Source: Tetrahymena thermophila SB210 (taxonomy: Eukaryota > Ciliophora > Oligohymenophorea > Hymenostomatida > Tetrahymenidae). Taken from it: 64,000 nucleotides of DNA. Location: the NCBI RefSeq assembly GCF_000189635.1, contig NW_002476216.1, positions 248,001 through 312,000 of the forward strand, read 5' to 3'. Positions 36,287-48,869 of the stretch are shown here, piece by piece (positions within the stretch are counted from its first letter, which is position 1; each line of letters starts with the position of its first letter). Under the pieces are notes generated by a model. The model was not told the origin of the DNA. It saw only the letters and a list, made by a program, of their open reading frames with translations, and did not search any database. The translations under genes and the position numbers were made by a program.

Positions 36287-37450
36287 GTTTTAATACCAAA
36301 AGAAATAGTTAATTATTTTTTCAAGTCTTTAAAATTATTATATTTTTAGCATATTTACATTTATATTAAAGTATGTTATGTTAATTAACCAAGAAAAAAC
36401 ACAAAAATGATCTTAATTGTTTTATTAAATACATTTTTTTAATTGCTATTGTTTATTTTTAAAAACCTTTCATATTAATTTTGTTATAACTTCTTGAATA
36501 TTATGTGTAAGTTCAATAAATAAATTTCATAAATTAAGAATTTTTTAAATGAAATATTTAACACAATTTAATTCTTACAATTAATTTTTTTAATGAGTAG
36601 AGTTGGATATAAAATTTATTTGGTTCTATTTCTAATCTATTTGACTTAAAATAAAACTAAAATATTAATTTAATTCAAATACATTATTAGTTTTTATAAA
36701 ATCTTCTAAGTTATTTATCACAATTTATATTATAATCTTTTTAATGTAGATTTAAGTTTTGCTATCCTTTTATTTAAAATAGCAAACTAATCACTTTAAA
36801 ACATAACAAAAAAAGTATGAAATTGATTAATCTTAAAAATAATTCTTATCTAAAAAAATTAATCACTATTTGATTAATAAATTTATTAAAAGAATGAGAA
36901 AAATATTAACAAATTGATTACATTTTACAATTGCTACTTCAGTAAGTATTTTATGACTAAATTTAATATTTATAAATTAGCTTTAAGCATAATTTTTCAA
37001 ATAAGATATGGACTCAGATTTATAGGGAAATTAAAATTTTTATGCATTTTTTTTACATATAAATAAATTTAGAATAAATTACTAATTTTGCTGATTAAGA
37101 TATTTATTTTATTGATAGTTGAAAAAGAAATAAATATTCTTCTTTTACTTCAAATTACTTTTAATGAAAAACAAAGCATTCTAAATATAATTTTTGCATA
37201 ATAAATTAATCAGCAAACTAAGATCGTAATATTAAAAATATTGCAATAAGTTTTTGAAAATTAAAAGAAGAATTAAATCTCTAAATAAAATTCTGAAATT
37301 AAATAAAAGAAGAGAAGATCATTTTGTTTATTAATTAATTAATTAGAAGTAGGAAGAATAACTTTGTAAAAATCAAAAAAATAAAAAGAAATTAATTAAT
37401 AATTAAAGTAAAATTAATATTTGATTTTGTATTTTAGTCAGTAATTAATT
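36287..37450. other. intergenic, AT-rich
   Basis: About 1.15 kb of AT-rich DNA between two plus-strand genes. No coding frame, RNA gene or clear repeat seen, apart from an ATTA run at 37330-37350. Confidence 0.5.
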
Positions 37451-40400
37451 ATGAGCAACACTAATAACACAAATAGTTTATCTGCTTAAAACTTAGCCAA
37501 CACATAGATTCAGTCATCTCAATAAAAAGGCATAAGTTTGTTGAAACCTATTACACCTCTTGCAAGCCCAAGTGTTTTATTTACTCCTAGCAAATTGTAA
37601 TAGCAGTAAGTGATAACTACTTTCAAGAACCAAAGCCTAACTGATCGAGTAGTATCTCCTTAAATTTAGATAGCTTAAAATAACATTAACTAATAAGGAG
37701 GAACTGCAAAGATTGTTGCCAGGCCAAGTCTTCCTCATCAGATTGCAACTTCACCAAAGCCAAGTGTAGGAAATTTGTTGCAAACGACAGTATAAAATAA
37801 AACATAAGATGAATCAGCATAGAACCAGTAAAGCAACCAAATTTAAAACAACTCAACTCTTAATTAATTTTAAGTAGTCTCTATCACATCTAGAAACATC
37901 TCTCCTCAACAAAACACAATCAGATAATAGAGATTCTATAGCCCTACCCCATTAGTATTAAAGGAAACATCAAATATTAACGACTAACAGCAAACCAAGG
38001 ACCAACAAAGCAGTCAAGTTCAAACTATTTATAAAGGCATTCCTCATCCTAGTTAAAATTTAAAGCAGTAATTACCTTAACAATATCCTCGCTTTTAACC
38101 TAGCGCTCCTTCATCTAATTCTGCATCAAAGCAGACTACCTTGAACACAGATAGAACTTAAATTTAAATCAATTCTTTAGTTAGTTAACAAGCAAATTTA
38201 GGAGAAAAAGGATTGATCTAAAATTAAGTAATCAGTTAGAGATTAATAAGTCCTCCTCACTAGCTAAACCCAGCTCTCAAGCCTTAACTAAATAGTTAAG
38301 CAACTGTAATTTCTATATAAAAAGGTAGCAATAACTAGCATATGCGTTCACAAACCTAAGTAGCTTAGCAAGGAGTAACATAAATTTAAAATAGCTTCAC
38401 CCCTGCAAACAATATAATAATTTATCCTCAAGTTTAATAATATCAAGTAAAGCCAGTAGAAAATATTATTTAAAATAACTCTTAGTTGCATTCTTAATAA
38501 AAATAAAGTATCAGTGAAAATCTAACTGGTTCAGAAAATTAACAACTCGTTTCAAAATATTCATAAGATTTAACTCATAGCAATAATGCAAAAATTATTC
38601 TAGTTAATTCATAAAGCAAAAATTATATTGTAAGTAATTTAATTCACTCTCAATCATCTCCAAATAAAGGATTAAATAAAGTACCATTAGGAGATAAAAA
38701 CGTAATAGATCAAAAGAACTTAAAACAAATTGATTCAAGCAACTTATCTCCAGAAGCTAAAAAGCTATATGAAATGATAGGCAAATATAATATAAGCAGC
38801 AAAGACAATAGTTAAAATAATGAAAACAAGAGTAGCAATATTGTTTAAAATATTTAACGCTCTCAATCTCCTACTGAAAGGTTTACATTTGGTTAGAAAG
38901 AAATAAAAATTATTTAGCCTATTTCTTCCTTATCTGTTTACCCTTAAACAAAGATTATTCCAACTTAAATCCTCACATAATCCCCTGTACATATTATTCC
39001 TAATACGTAATTTAATTATTATTTTTTTTTCAGATCTACAAAAATATTAGCTGTTAGTTTGGCTTGAATGGACAATTTAATTTGAAATATTTTTTATTAT
39101 TCTTTTTTTAATGAATTTAATTTTATATTAAAATTTTGTTCAATTACTTATGAAATATTATTAGTAGCTTAGTTGATGCTTAGAAAATGTTTTAAACTCC
39201 AGTTTCACATTCTTTAGATGCTAAACGAAACACTTCCACTCACAAATCTGCCAAATCAAGTCGAAGTGTATCATAAGATAATGAAAATAAAAATAATTTA
39301 TCAATTGTAATTGAGGTAAACTCGGCAACAAAAAATCGTCGTATCATAGAAGGATCACCAGTTAGGTCTTAAAGCCCTGCTGTTATTCAAGGTGGATAAC
39401 CTATGATATAAAACTCTCCTGCAATCAGAAAAACCCATTACTACAAAAAAGGTAATAGAACTTTAACACTTTAAGAAGTTTTACAAGAAAAGTAAAAAGA
39501 AGCTGAGGAAAAGCTTTAAACATGCCCAAATTAAGAAAATTAAATTTCGAATAAGTTCAGCTAAATCTCTCCCTTAAAATATGATTCAATCATAGAAAAC
39601 AACGATGATAGAATAAACTAAAATAAAAACTACTTAAGTTACAATTAGAATTACTAGTATAGCACTGAATCAAATAATAATTATTCAACTAATTAGCAAA
39701 GTTCAGCATTCAACACAAACTATCAGTCTAATTAACCTTAGAATCATTTAAAAAAAAACTCACAAAGTTAATTTGCAGACTAAAATACTTAATTATAATT
39801 ACAGTAAGAGTAAGTATTAAAATAATAAAGAGAAAGCTTAGAATAATAAAAGAACCAAATGATTTAGGTAGAGAGAAAAGCATAAATAGACTCTTATGAA
39901 ACTATTTTAAAAGAAGGAAAGTAGTAGGAAATTGAAATGAAGCAACAATTTGAAAAATAATAAAGAGAATTTGCATAAAAAATTAAGTTATAATAGGAAG
40001 AATTCTAAAGGTAATTATAAATTGAATAGGAACGCAGGGCATCTTCATAAGATTCATAGCTTAAAGAATCTTAATTAAAGGAGTCTTAATTAAAATTATA
40101 ATTAGAAAAATAATAACATGAATATCTAGCCAAGATTTAATAAGAATAACTAGAATTTTAGAAGCATTTTCTTGTTTAGTAAGCCGAACAGAAATAGTTG
40201 ATAGAATCTCAACTTATTAAAGAAAGTTAAATGAAAGAGCAAAAATTAAAGGAACAAATAGAGAGATAGTAATACGAATAACAAATCCAGTAACAAAAAT
40301 ACTAAGAAGAAAAATTAAGACTAGAGAGAGAATAGTAGGAATTATAAAGGAACCTTTAGAACTAAGCAAAAGAATTGGAAAAAATAAAGTTGCAGATTGA

Positions 40401-43400
40401 GTAAGATAAGAAGAAAGAAGTTGAAGAATAATTGCGTAGATAGCAAGAAAATCAGTAGAAATAATTTGATAAGCTAAGCTAGTAGTAGTAAAATCTTATT
40501 TTACAAGAATAAGAGATTCAAAGATAGAAGGAGTTAGAATAGAAAAAATACATAGAATAGCAATAATAGTAATTTTAGTTGATGCTATAAGCTCAACAGT
40601 AAATGTCAGCAGAAGAAAGAAAGCAGTTCAAAGAAATTTACAACTAGCAGTAAGAGGAGCTAAAAAAATTATAAACTCAGCAATTAGAATAGTAAAAGCA
40701 GTTTGCTGAGCAGCTTTAGTCAATAATTAAATAGCACAACTCACAGTTGGAAAACTTAAAAAAAGAATAGGACTAGTAAACCAAAGATTTAAAGGAAATG
40801 CTATTAAATTAATCAAGAAGCTAGCAAGGAAGCCCCTAGAATGCTAATGATAGCCTAATTATATTTGAGAAGTTAAGAGAAGAAAAAGAGCAGTTGATGA
40901 AATAGTAGGTTGAGTAAGCACTCTAACTTGAGAGACAAAAGCAAGAACTTAAAGAAAAAGAATTCAAGATGATGCAAGAGTAACAGTAAATACTTCTTCA
41001 GTAATAAGCATAGCAATTAGAATTATTGAGAAAGAGGTAAGCAGAATAAGAAGAACAGTAGCAAAAACTTTAGGAATAAAAATAAATACTAGAGCATCAG
41101 TTTAATGAATATAAGTCTAAAAGTGAATCCAGTCCAATGAATAGCTATGAAATGTCAAACTCAGACAGAGTCGAAATGTAAATTTACGATGGAAAAAATA
41201 GATAGACTCACGATAATAGAAGAGAAGTTGAAATTTAAAGAGCAGTTGAAATTCCCTAAGAGTGTTTTGATAGTCATCAACAAGATGAAGAAGAAGAAAG
41301 AGAAAAGTATTAATTATAAAACAAGCAAACCATTAAATATAAAGACTAGTAACCAGCAGCAGGACAAAAGCAAGGTAATTAATTAATTTTTAAATTAAGT
41401 AAAAAAATTAATTTTTTAATTCCCAAAATGAATTTATTCAGTAAAATTTTATCAGGCCAAATAAGGAAAAAAAAATTTAATAAAAATCAACGAATTAATT
41501 TAGCTTAAAAATTAATGAGAAAAATATTTTATAAAAAAGAGAATGAATTAACAAAAATATAAATCTAACTTAAAAATTTTATTGAAGATTTTATTTCTAT
41601 TAATTGTTAATATTGTTGTTCAGCTTTCTTTTTTTAAGTATCTTTTAATTTAATTTTAACGTACTTGAGCGATCAATCATTCCATGCATTATTGCTTGCA
41701 GTTCGTTGTTTAAATCACAAATAAATTTTACTTTGAAAATTTTTTTGTTTCAATAAATTAATGAATAAGAATTTGACAAATATAGAGAAATAAATGTCAA
41801 GTAATCATCAAATATTTTTAAAATAAAAATCAAAAATAATCCTAGTATGATTAACAATTTTTCTTAACAATCCATTTAGGAGTTCAAGAGATAGCAGAGC
41901 TTTATAGGGAGCTAGAAGATTAAGGTTTTGAAATAACTGACTAGAATTGGTAGACATAAAAGCGCCAAAATTAATAGTCAGAAAATGGAGATAAGAAAAA
42001 TAAACTCGCAGCAAAATAAGGATATAAAACTCAAGAGGGAGAGGAGGAGAATGCTGAATATTAAGAATAAATGAGATAAAAGCAATAAAGCACAGACAGA
42101 AATACTGAAAATCAGCGTAATGGCGATTACATCAATTTGTATAGTTCAAGCAATAATAGTCGTGGTAAATAAATTACAGAAGACGAAGAAGCAAATAGAC
42201 GTAAATACTAGCATGAAGGTTATGAAGAAACTTATAGTTAGGAAGCAGCTGAAGAAGGAGAGAATCATAGATAATAATATTAGGATGAACAAAACCATAA
42301 CAACAACTTTTAGGATAAATAAAGCAAATCGTAAAATCGATTAATATTAAAACTGCATTATTTTTGTTTCAATTATAAATTTTAAAAATTTAGCAATAAA
42401 AATGCCTAGCTATCTGAGTAACTCTTGTAAATCGAATAGGAAATACAGAGACTCTAATTCGAAGAATAGCAAGCTAGAAGTTAAAATAACTAAAATGCAA
42501 GATTAAATAAAAAAAATAAAAATTTGCATAATCGCGATGGAGTAGTTCCAGAAGAAAACGAAGAAGACTACTAATCCAGCACTAATAAAAAGAAAAAGAA
42601 ACTCACTACTAAAAATTAATAAATAATATATGCAGATGAAAAAAAATAAAGGGGATCACACAAAATATATAAAAATAATCAGGTAGAAAAATCTTCCAGC
42701 TACGTTCCAGGCTAAAGATTGTATGAATATGCTTTAGAGAAAACGAAAAGAAAGTAATAAATAAATAAATAATTACCATTTATTAATAAAAACTAATATA
42801 ATTCTTGTTTAATATAATTTAGGGAAGAGATCAAAAAGCTAATAGATTAAGAAAGAGTATAAAAAGAAATTGAGTAATGCACATTCAATCCTCGTCTTGT
42901 CTCAACAAATAGATACTTGTAACTTTTTCTTAAATTTAAAAAATATCTATTGAAAAAGAAATGATTAAGAAAATTATTTATTTCAATTTATTATTTTGAT
43001 TTAATAAATTTTGTGAATAATTTAATAATAAAATTATTTCTTTATTAAAAGTGACGAGTTCCATTCAAGAAATGATAAGTGGATGAAACAAAAAGAAATA
43101 AATATTGATTAAAAGACTAATTTCGAAAAAGAAAAAGAAGTGAGAGAGTGCACATTCCATCCAGAATTTTATACTCCAAACAAGTTTTCATCTTAATATA
43201 CAAATGTTTCAAACGATCCCACATCCTTATATAAGCGCCAAATGGAATGGAAGAATAGAGTTGAGGCTGAAATATATAGATAAAAAGAGGAAAATGAAAT
43301 AATGATTAAAGAGGTAATTAGCATTGATAAAATTAAAAAAAGATATTAATTTTTATTATATTTAATTAATTATTAAATAGAGATCGAATGAAATATTCAA

Positions 43401-44963
43401 TTCAGGTAGATAAAGAAGCTAAATGATGAACAGTCCTCCAAAGAATAGTGAATATGAGGTAGTGGGTTAAATCAATTATAGTTAAAGATTGAATAAGATT
43501 TTGAGCTCTTGCAGAAAGAAAAACTCTGGTAACTTTAATGAAGACTACTAATCTATGGATCAAAACTCGTATTAGCAATATAACTAACAAAATTAAAACT
43601 TTGGATATAACTAAGATCTTCAAGAATCTTAAGTTAATTAAAATAACTTAGAAAAAGGTGAAAACATAATCAAAAGTGTTACTCGTCCAATTAATTTAGA
43701 AGAAAACTATGACTTAGTAAGTCATATTCAAGGCATTATGAGATAGAGCAATTACTGCAAATAAAATGTAAATTTTTTAAATATCAAAAATAGAAAGTTT
43801 ATTTTAGGTTTTTTAACAATAGATTGAATTAGATTAAATGATTGCTTAATAGAATAAACTTTAGAGATCTTAGTTTGGAAATTCCAATATTGATAAGCGA
43901 TTTGATTCTTCTAGTAAAAAAAATAGCCACAAAGCTTCACTTCAAGGCTCAGATTATATTATTAGCAAAGAAGAAATTAAATAAAAGGTAATTTTTTTGT
44001 AAAATAAAAATGGATTTCATTCATAATTAAAGCACATTAATTGATCTCTTCGAAATAAATTCATTTTAATTTTGATCAAATCAAAAAAAATCTACTTGAT
44101 ATATAATTAAACCAAATAAAAGTTTTATTAAAGATATTTATTTCAACTCAATTTTGAGCACAATAAAATTGCTTTTTAAAATCAATTAATAATAGTAATA
44201 TTTGCATAATAATTAGAGCAAATAAATTCTAAAATTTTACTTAAAACTAAAACAATTATAATTATTTTTTAAATTTAAAAAAAAATAGCAATTCGAGAGA
44301 TTGAATGAAGACATATAGTAAAATAAACAAATAGAGGTGACAAAGTATCCTATTTTGGCTGAAAGAAAAGAATATTCTTAAGTAATAGGAAATGTTTTCG
44401 TTTAAAAGAATAAATATGTGTTAGCATGCTAGGCTGATCCTTATTTAAACTAACCTTAACATTACGTAAATTTTAGTTTTGATAATTAACAGCAATAGAA
44501 TCAAAATTTAATTGAATAATACCAGAATGAGTAACTAAGCCAATAGAATTAAGATCAATAAAAGCATGAATAAATGATAATTCAATAAAATATAGAAGCT
44601 AATCTCAATTAACAGTAATAAAATTCATAATTATAAGGAGGTAACTCCTCTGCTTATTATGTAGCTGATAGAAAATATCAAGTTGTTCAATAGCAAACTT
44701 AGCAATAGGTACCTCCTTAATTTATATAAGATGAAATAGAAAGACGTATTTAAGTAAGTAAAACGTCTAATGGAGATGAAATTGAGGAACTCATCACCAA
44801 TGAAAACCACGATGGTTTGTATTCTTTACCAAACACTTTATAAAATACCTAACGTAAGAAATATTTAAACTCGTAAAAATAACATTAACATAAAAATTCA
44901 ATAAAAATAGATGAAAATTATGAAAGAGTGCAAATAACTAATGAAAGTGATGAGGTTTTATGA
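37451..44963 (+). CDS. giant Gln-rich coiled-coil protein with CTF-P motifs
   Basis: Exons 37451-39006, 39165-41374, 41880-42753, 42823-42918, 43052-43313, 43381-43767, 43808-43987 and 44289-44963 phase into 2,079 residues. A 63-nt GTAAAA...TTTAG stretch at 42331-42393 is probably one more, frame-neutral intron, which would leave 2,058. The first ~560 residues are Ser/Gln/Asn-rich and disordered. About 39800-41130 codes a long uninterrupted Glu/Gln/Lys/Leu heptad-like coiled coil. The C-terminal third has LYEYALEKTKRK, then CTFNPRL and CTFHPEFYTPNKF, each followed by a Tyr/Arg-Trp-rich stretch. Such CTF-x-P units recur in large ciliate and apicomplexan cytoskeletal or basal-body proteins, as far as I recall. 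A structural role is inferred; no enzymatic motif was seen. Confidence 0.82.
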
Positions 44964-46155
44964 AGTAATTTTATTGTAGTGTATCAAAATAATTTTTAAA
45001 ATAAAAAATAAATGATTAAATATAATTAATGTTTAAATATAATAAAATATTCTTTATAATCTTTATATTTATACATAAATCATTATCTGTTTAGTTAATC
45101 TAACTTAATTACTTATTAATAACCAACACCTTCAATTTATAATATAATAAATAAATTATTTTTTTTGTTCTTCTTTTTTTATATAACAATAAATAATATA
45201 TATACTGATAGGCAATAAATTAATTTTTATTAAAATCATCAAAAATAAACTCTCATATTTCCATAAAATATTAATTATTGTTGTTAAAATTTTTAATTCT
45301 AGTAGTTATCTTATTAACATAATCAAATTGTTAATTTTACTTACTTATTAATTTCTACAAATAAATATATTTTTGATTTATTTATCTTCTTCATTCATAT
45401 TTTAGCAAAATTTGATAGGTGATACATTAATTTATATTAAATTCATCAAAAATAAAATCTCATATCTCCATAAAATATCATAATATTTTTGATTTATTTA
45501 TCTTCTTCATTCATAGTTTAGCAAAATTTGATAGAATTTTTATGAAATTGATCAAAAATAAATTCTCATATTTCCGTAAAATATTATTTATTATTGATGA
45601 GTTTTTGTAATTTTAGTAGTTATCATATTAACATAATCAAATTATTAATTTTACTTACTTACTTACTTATTAATTTCTACAAATAAATATATTTTTGATT
45701 TATTTATCTTCTTCACTCATATTTTAGCAAAATTTGATAGGTGATATATTAATTTTATTTTTATGATCAAAAATAAATTCTCATATTTCCATAAAATATT
45801 ATTTATTATCAATAAGTTATTGTAATTTTAGTAGTTATTTAAAGGAAATAATCAAATTTTTATTTTTACTTACTTATTAATAATACCTTCAACAAATAAA
45901 TATATTATTGATTTATATACAGTGCTTACGGTCAATTTTTACAAAATTATTTAAATATTATCTATACTCAATTTTTCATCTTTTGTAGTTTATCAAAACT
46001 AATTTGATAGGTGATAAATTAATTTTTAAATTGATCAAAAATTCTCATATTTCCAGAAAATATTATTTGTTTTTGATACAATCTTGCAAATTTTAGTTGT
46101 TATTTTACAAAAATTACAAATATTTAACTTCAGAAATTTTAATTGCTAAAAATAG
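44964..46155. repeat. diverged ~240-bp tandem/dispersed repeat block
   Basis: From about 45230 to 46090 the same modules recur four or five times: CAAAAATAAATTCTCATATTTCC with AAAATATTA, then TTTTAGTAGTTAT with ACATAATCAAATT, then ACTTACTTATTAATTTC, then TTGATTTATTTATCTTC and TTAGCAAAATTTGATAGG. Copies differ in length, and one (about 45420-45540) lacks the middle modules. Purely noncoding. 44964-45230 is ordinary AT-rich DNA. Confidence 0.75.
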
Positions 46156-46609
46156 ATGATTAGATTTGGCTTAGTATTAGTAGCAACAGGGTTAAGTAAA
46201 ATCAATTACACTATCATAAATAATTAAGGTTTCTCATAATTTAATAGTAATTAAAGGTACTGTAAGAGCTTATAGAGAATTAAAATTGATGTCAAGAGCA
46301 GCACAAAATTAATACAATTATTAAAATTAAAAAGATCTATTTAAATTTGAAAAAGGAGTGGGTTTTTAAAATCCAATGACTCGAGAAGAAGCTGAGCATA
46401 TTTTTGGAATATATTCTCCTTCATCTTTAGCAAACTTAGAAGAGATAAACAAAAGGCATCGCCAGTTAATGAAAATAAACCATCCAGATTAAAGTAAATA
46501 ATGATTAGTATTAAACTAAAAATTCTTATTTTATTTATATACTCTACTAGGGGGAAGTCAATATATAGCTTAAAAAATAAATGAAGCGAAAGACCTACTA
46601 TCAAAATGA
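46156..46609 (+). CDS. Pam18/Tim14-type mitochondrial J-protein, canonical size
   Basis: Exons 46156-46195, 46257-46493 and 46551-46609 give 111 residues. A short N-terminal hydrophobic segment (FGLVLVATGLS) is followed by a basic linker, then MTREEAEHIFGI, a J-domain with HPD (46481-46489), and the conserved ending GSQYIAQKINEAKDLL. This matches Tim14/Pam18, the J-protein of the inner-membrane import motor that stimulates mtHsp70 at TIM23. HPD is intact. After HPD the usual K/N-G-G is Q-R-G here, because the intron splits the codon. A second paralogue lies 0.9 kb downstream. Confidence 0.88.
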
Positions 46610-46647
46610 CATTAATAAAGCGCTATTGAATGGATATATTTTCATTA

Positions 46648-47354
46648 TTTGAATTTTAGACAGGGATAAATTCTTATTTTAAAGATGAATAAATAAGTCA
46701 ATTAATTTATAAAATATTATATATTTAGATTTTGATTTAGGCAAAACTTATATTGAGTTGATTAAAAAAATCACCTCTTTAGTTATAAAAATGATTCTTT
46801 TAATATAATTAAATTAATTTTATATTGTAAATTATTGTTTGTTTGTTTAAAATTGTATAAAAAAAATTATTAATACCTCTGTTAAATTGATTATTTATAT
46901 AATTTATTTTATACTCAAAGTCTACTTTTTAAATTAAAAAACAAATAAAAGAATTCATTGATAAAAAACAAGTACATTTTTAACAGAAGAATTTAGCTGT
47001 GTTTGAATTTTAGACAGGAATAAATTCTTATTATAAAGACGAATAAATAAGTCAATTAATTTATAAAATATTATATATTTAGATTTAGACAAAACTTATA
47101 TTAGGTTGATTGAAAGAAAAAATCACATCTTTAGTTATAAAAACAATTTTTTAATTTAATTAAATTCATTTTATATTGTAAATTATTGTTAGTTTGTTGT
47201 TTAAAATTGAATAAAAAAATGTATTAAAACCTCTGTTAAATTAATTATTTAATATATTTTATAGTGAAAGTCTACTTTTTAAATTAAAAAATAAACAAAA
47301 GAATTCATTGATAAAAAATAAGTACATTTTTAACAGAAGTATTTAGCTGTGTTT
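46648..47354 (+). repeat. two-copy direct tandem duplication, ~355 bp
   Basis: Units about 46648-47001 and 47002-47354. Both run from TTTGAATTTTAGACAGG through CAATTAATTTATAAAATA and CTGTTAAATT to AGAATTCATTGATAAAAAA and end TTTAGCTGTG. Identity looks high (on the order of 90% by eye), with several 1-14 nt indels. It sits exactly between the two Pam18-type genes and has no coding frame. Confidence 0.9.
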
Positions 47355-47503
47355 ATATAATTGATAACTTTATATTTTGAAGAAATTGCGAATTTAATAG
47401 CTAGTTTTGAATAGAAAATTTATATTGAGTGAAATAACATTACTATAATTATTAAATAATTAATTAGAAAAGCAAATATATATATATAAATAGATAATTA
47501 AAG

Positions 47504-48869
47504 ATGTAGACTACAGAAAATAGCTAAGAAATATAAAGTGAATTATAAAGTTCTGTTTTTAGTTTTTTCGAAGAAATTAAGGGCAAGTTTTTTGGGCCAA
47601 AAAAGGTTGAGGAGGTTAAAGTATTTGAACCTGATGTTGTCAAATCAGTTGAAGAACTTTAAGTGAAAATTTTAGAATCATCTTAGACCTCTCCTTTTCT
47701 TAGTGATTTTGAAAAGAAGTGTTTTAGAAATTTAGATTACAGCTATAAGCTAGATCAAACAGACAATTTTTTCAAATTTTACAATAGATTAATATACAGC
47801 GTTCATCCTCGTATTTTAGAGTAAGAATAAAAAGCTAAGGAGATGACTTGGTCATAGGTTTTTAGTGAACTTAAAGATTTCTAAAAGAAAAAAGTCGAGT
47901 ATCTTCGTGAAAAGTATAAAAATTAAAAAAACAAATAAGAAGAAGAAGATGATGATGACGAAGTTAATGAGTAAGGATACGGAGGAGACATATTTGGCTA
48001 ATAAAAAGAAAAAGTGAGATAAAACGATGATTTAGATAAGTTATATGACATAGGAACTCATTTTAAATATTTTAAAAAAGAGTATTATACAAATTAAGCT
48101 AAAATAGATCAAACTTCGAAAAATTTTGATATAGTTGTTTATAAAGATTCTCTTGAAGATATAGATCCACTTTACGCAACATATCCTAAACATGATATTC
48201 CCATCATTGATTTATTCTTAGTGAGATTAGAAAAATTTTAGTTATGGTCCAGCACTAGAATATTTTCAATGGGTTTTCTGTGCACTTTCCCTATTTTAGG
48301 TAATTACTCTTATTTATATTTATACTGATTATTCAAAAAAATAAATAAAAAAAATCATAAATTAATTAAGAGAAATTTCTAAAATTAATTTATATCCTTC
48401 TTTACTTTTTCTAAAATAAATCTTTTGTAAATAATTTTATTTCACTATAGTATAACTAAAATTATAACTTCATTAATCAAAAATTAAATATTTCATTTTA
48501 TAATTGATAATTTATTTTATTATTAAAAAGTTGGTATGGTTTTGGCAAGACAAGTGCCAAAGAACCTAGGTGGTGCTGATCTATTTAAAACTACTGTAAG
48601 CAAATTCCTCTACAAAGGTGGATTTTAAGATAAAATGAATAGAAGAGAAGCAGCATTAATTTTAAATCTCAAGCAGAATGCTACCAAAGAAGAAATTAGA
48701 AAAAGCCACAGAAAAATGATGATGACAAACCATCCTGATAATGGTAATTTCATTCTACCTTATTTAAGATCTACATAATTAAATTTCCTTTTTTTAAATA
48801 GGTGGTTCTCAATATGTTGCTACAAAAATCAACGAAGCTAAAGAACTTATGTTAAAAGGAGACATTTGA
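47504..48869 (+). CDS. Pam18/Tim14-type J-protein with long N-terminal extension
   Basis: Exons 47504-48299, 48531-48743 and 48802-48869 give 358 residues. Residues 1-~255 form an extension not known to me from Tim14: a helical start ([19 protein letters not shown]), an acidic EEEDDDDE patch, and a conserved-looking [20 protein letters not shown]. Then comes one membrane segment ([20 protein letters not shown]), [20 protein letters not shown], a J-domain with HPD (48731-48739) and [17 protein letters not shown]. The second intron (48744-48801) is placed right after HPDN, almost the same spot as in the upstream paralogue, supporting common origin. Probably an inner-membrane J-protein whose extension faces the intermembrane space or cytosol. 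Topology is inferred. Confidence 0.85.

Noticed and set aside
43402..43623. Minus-strand 73-codon ORF
   Set aside because: Antisense to an exon of the coiled-coil gene.
46341..46604. Minus-strand 87-codon ORF
   Set aside because: Antisense to the Pam18 J-domain exons.
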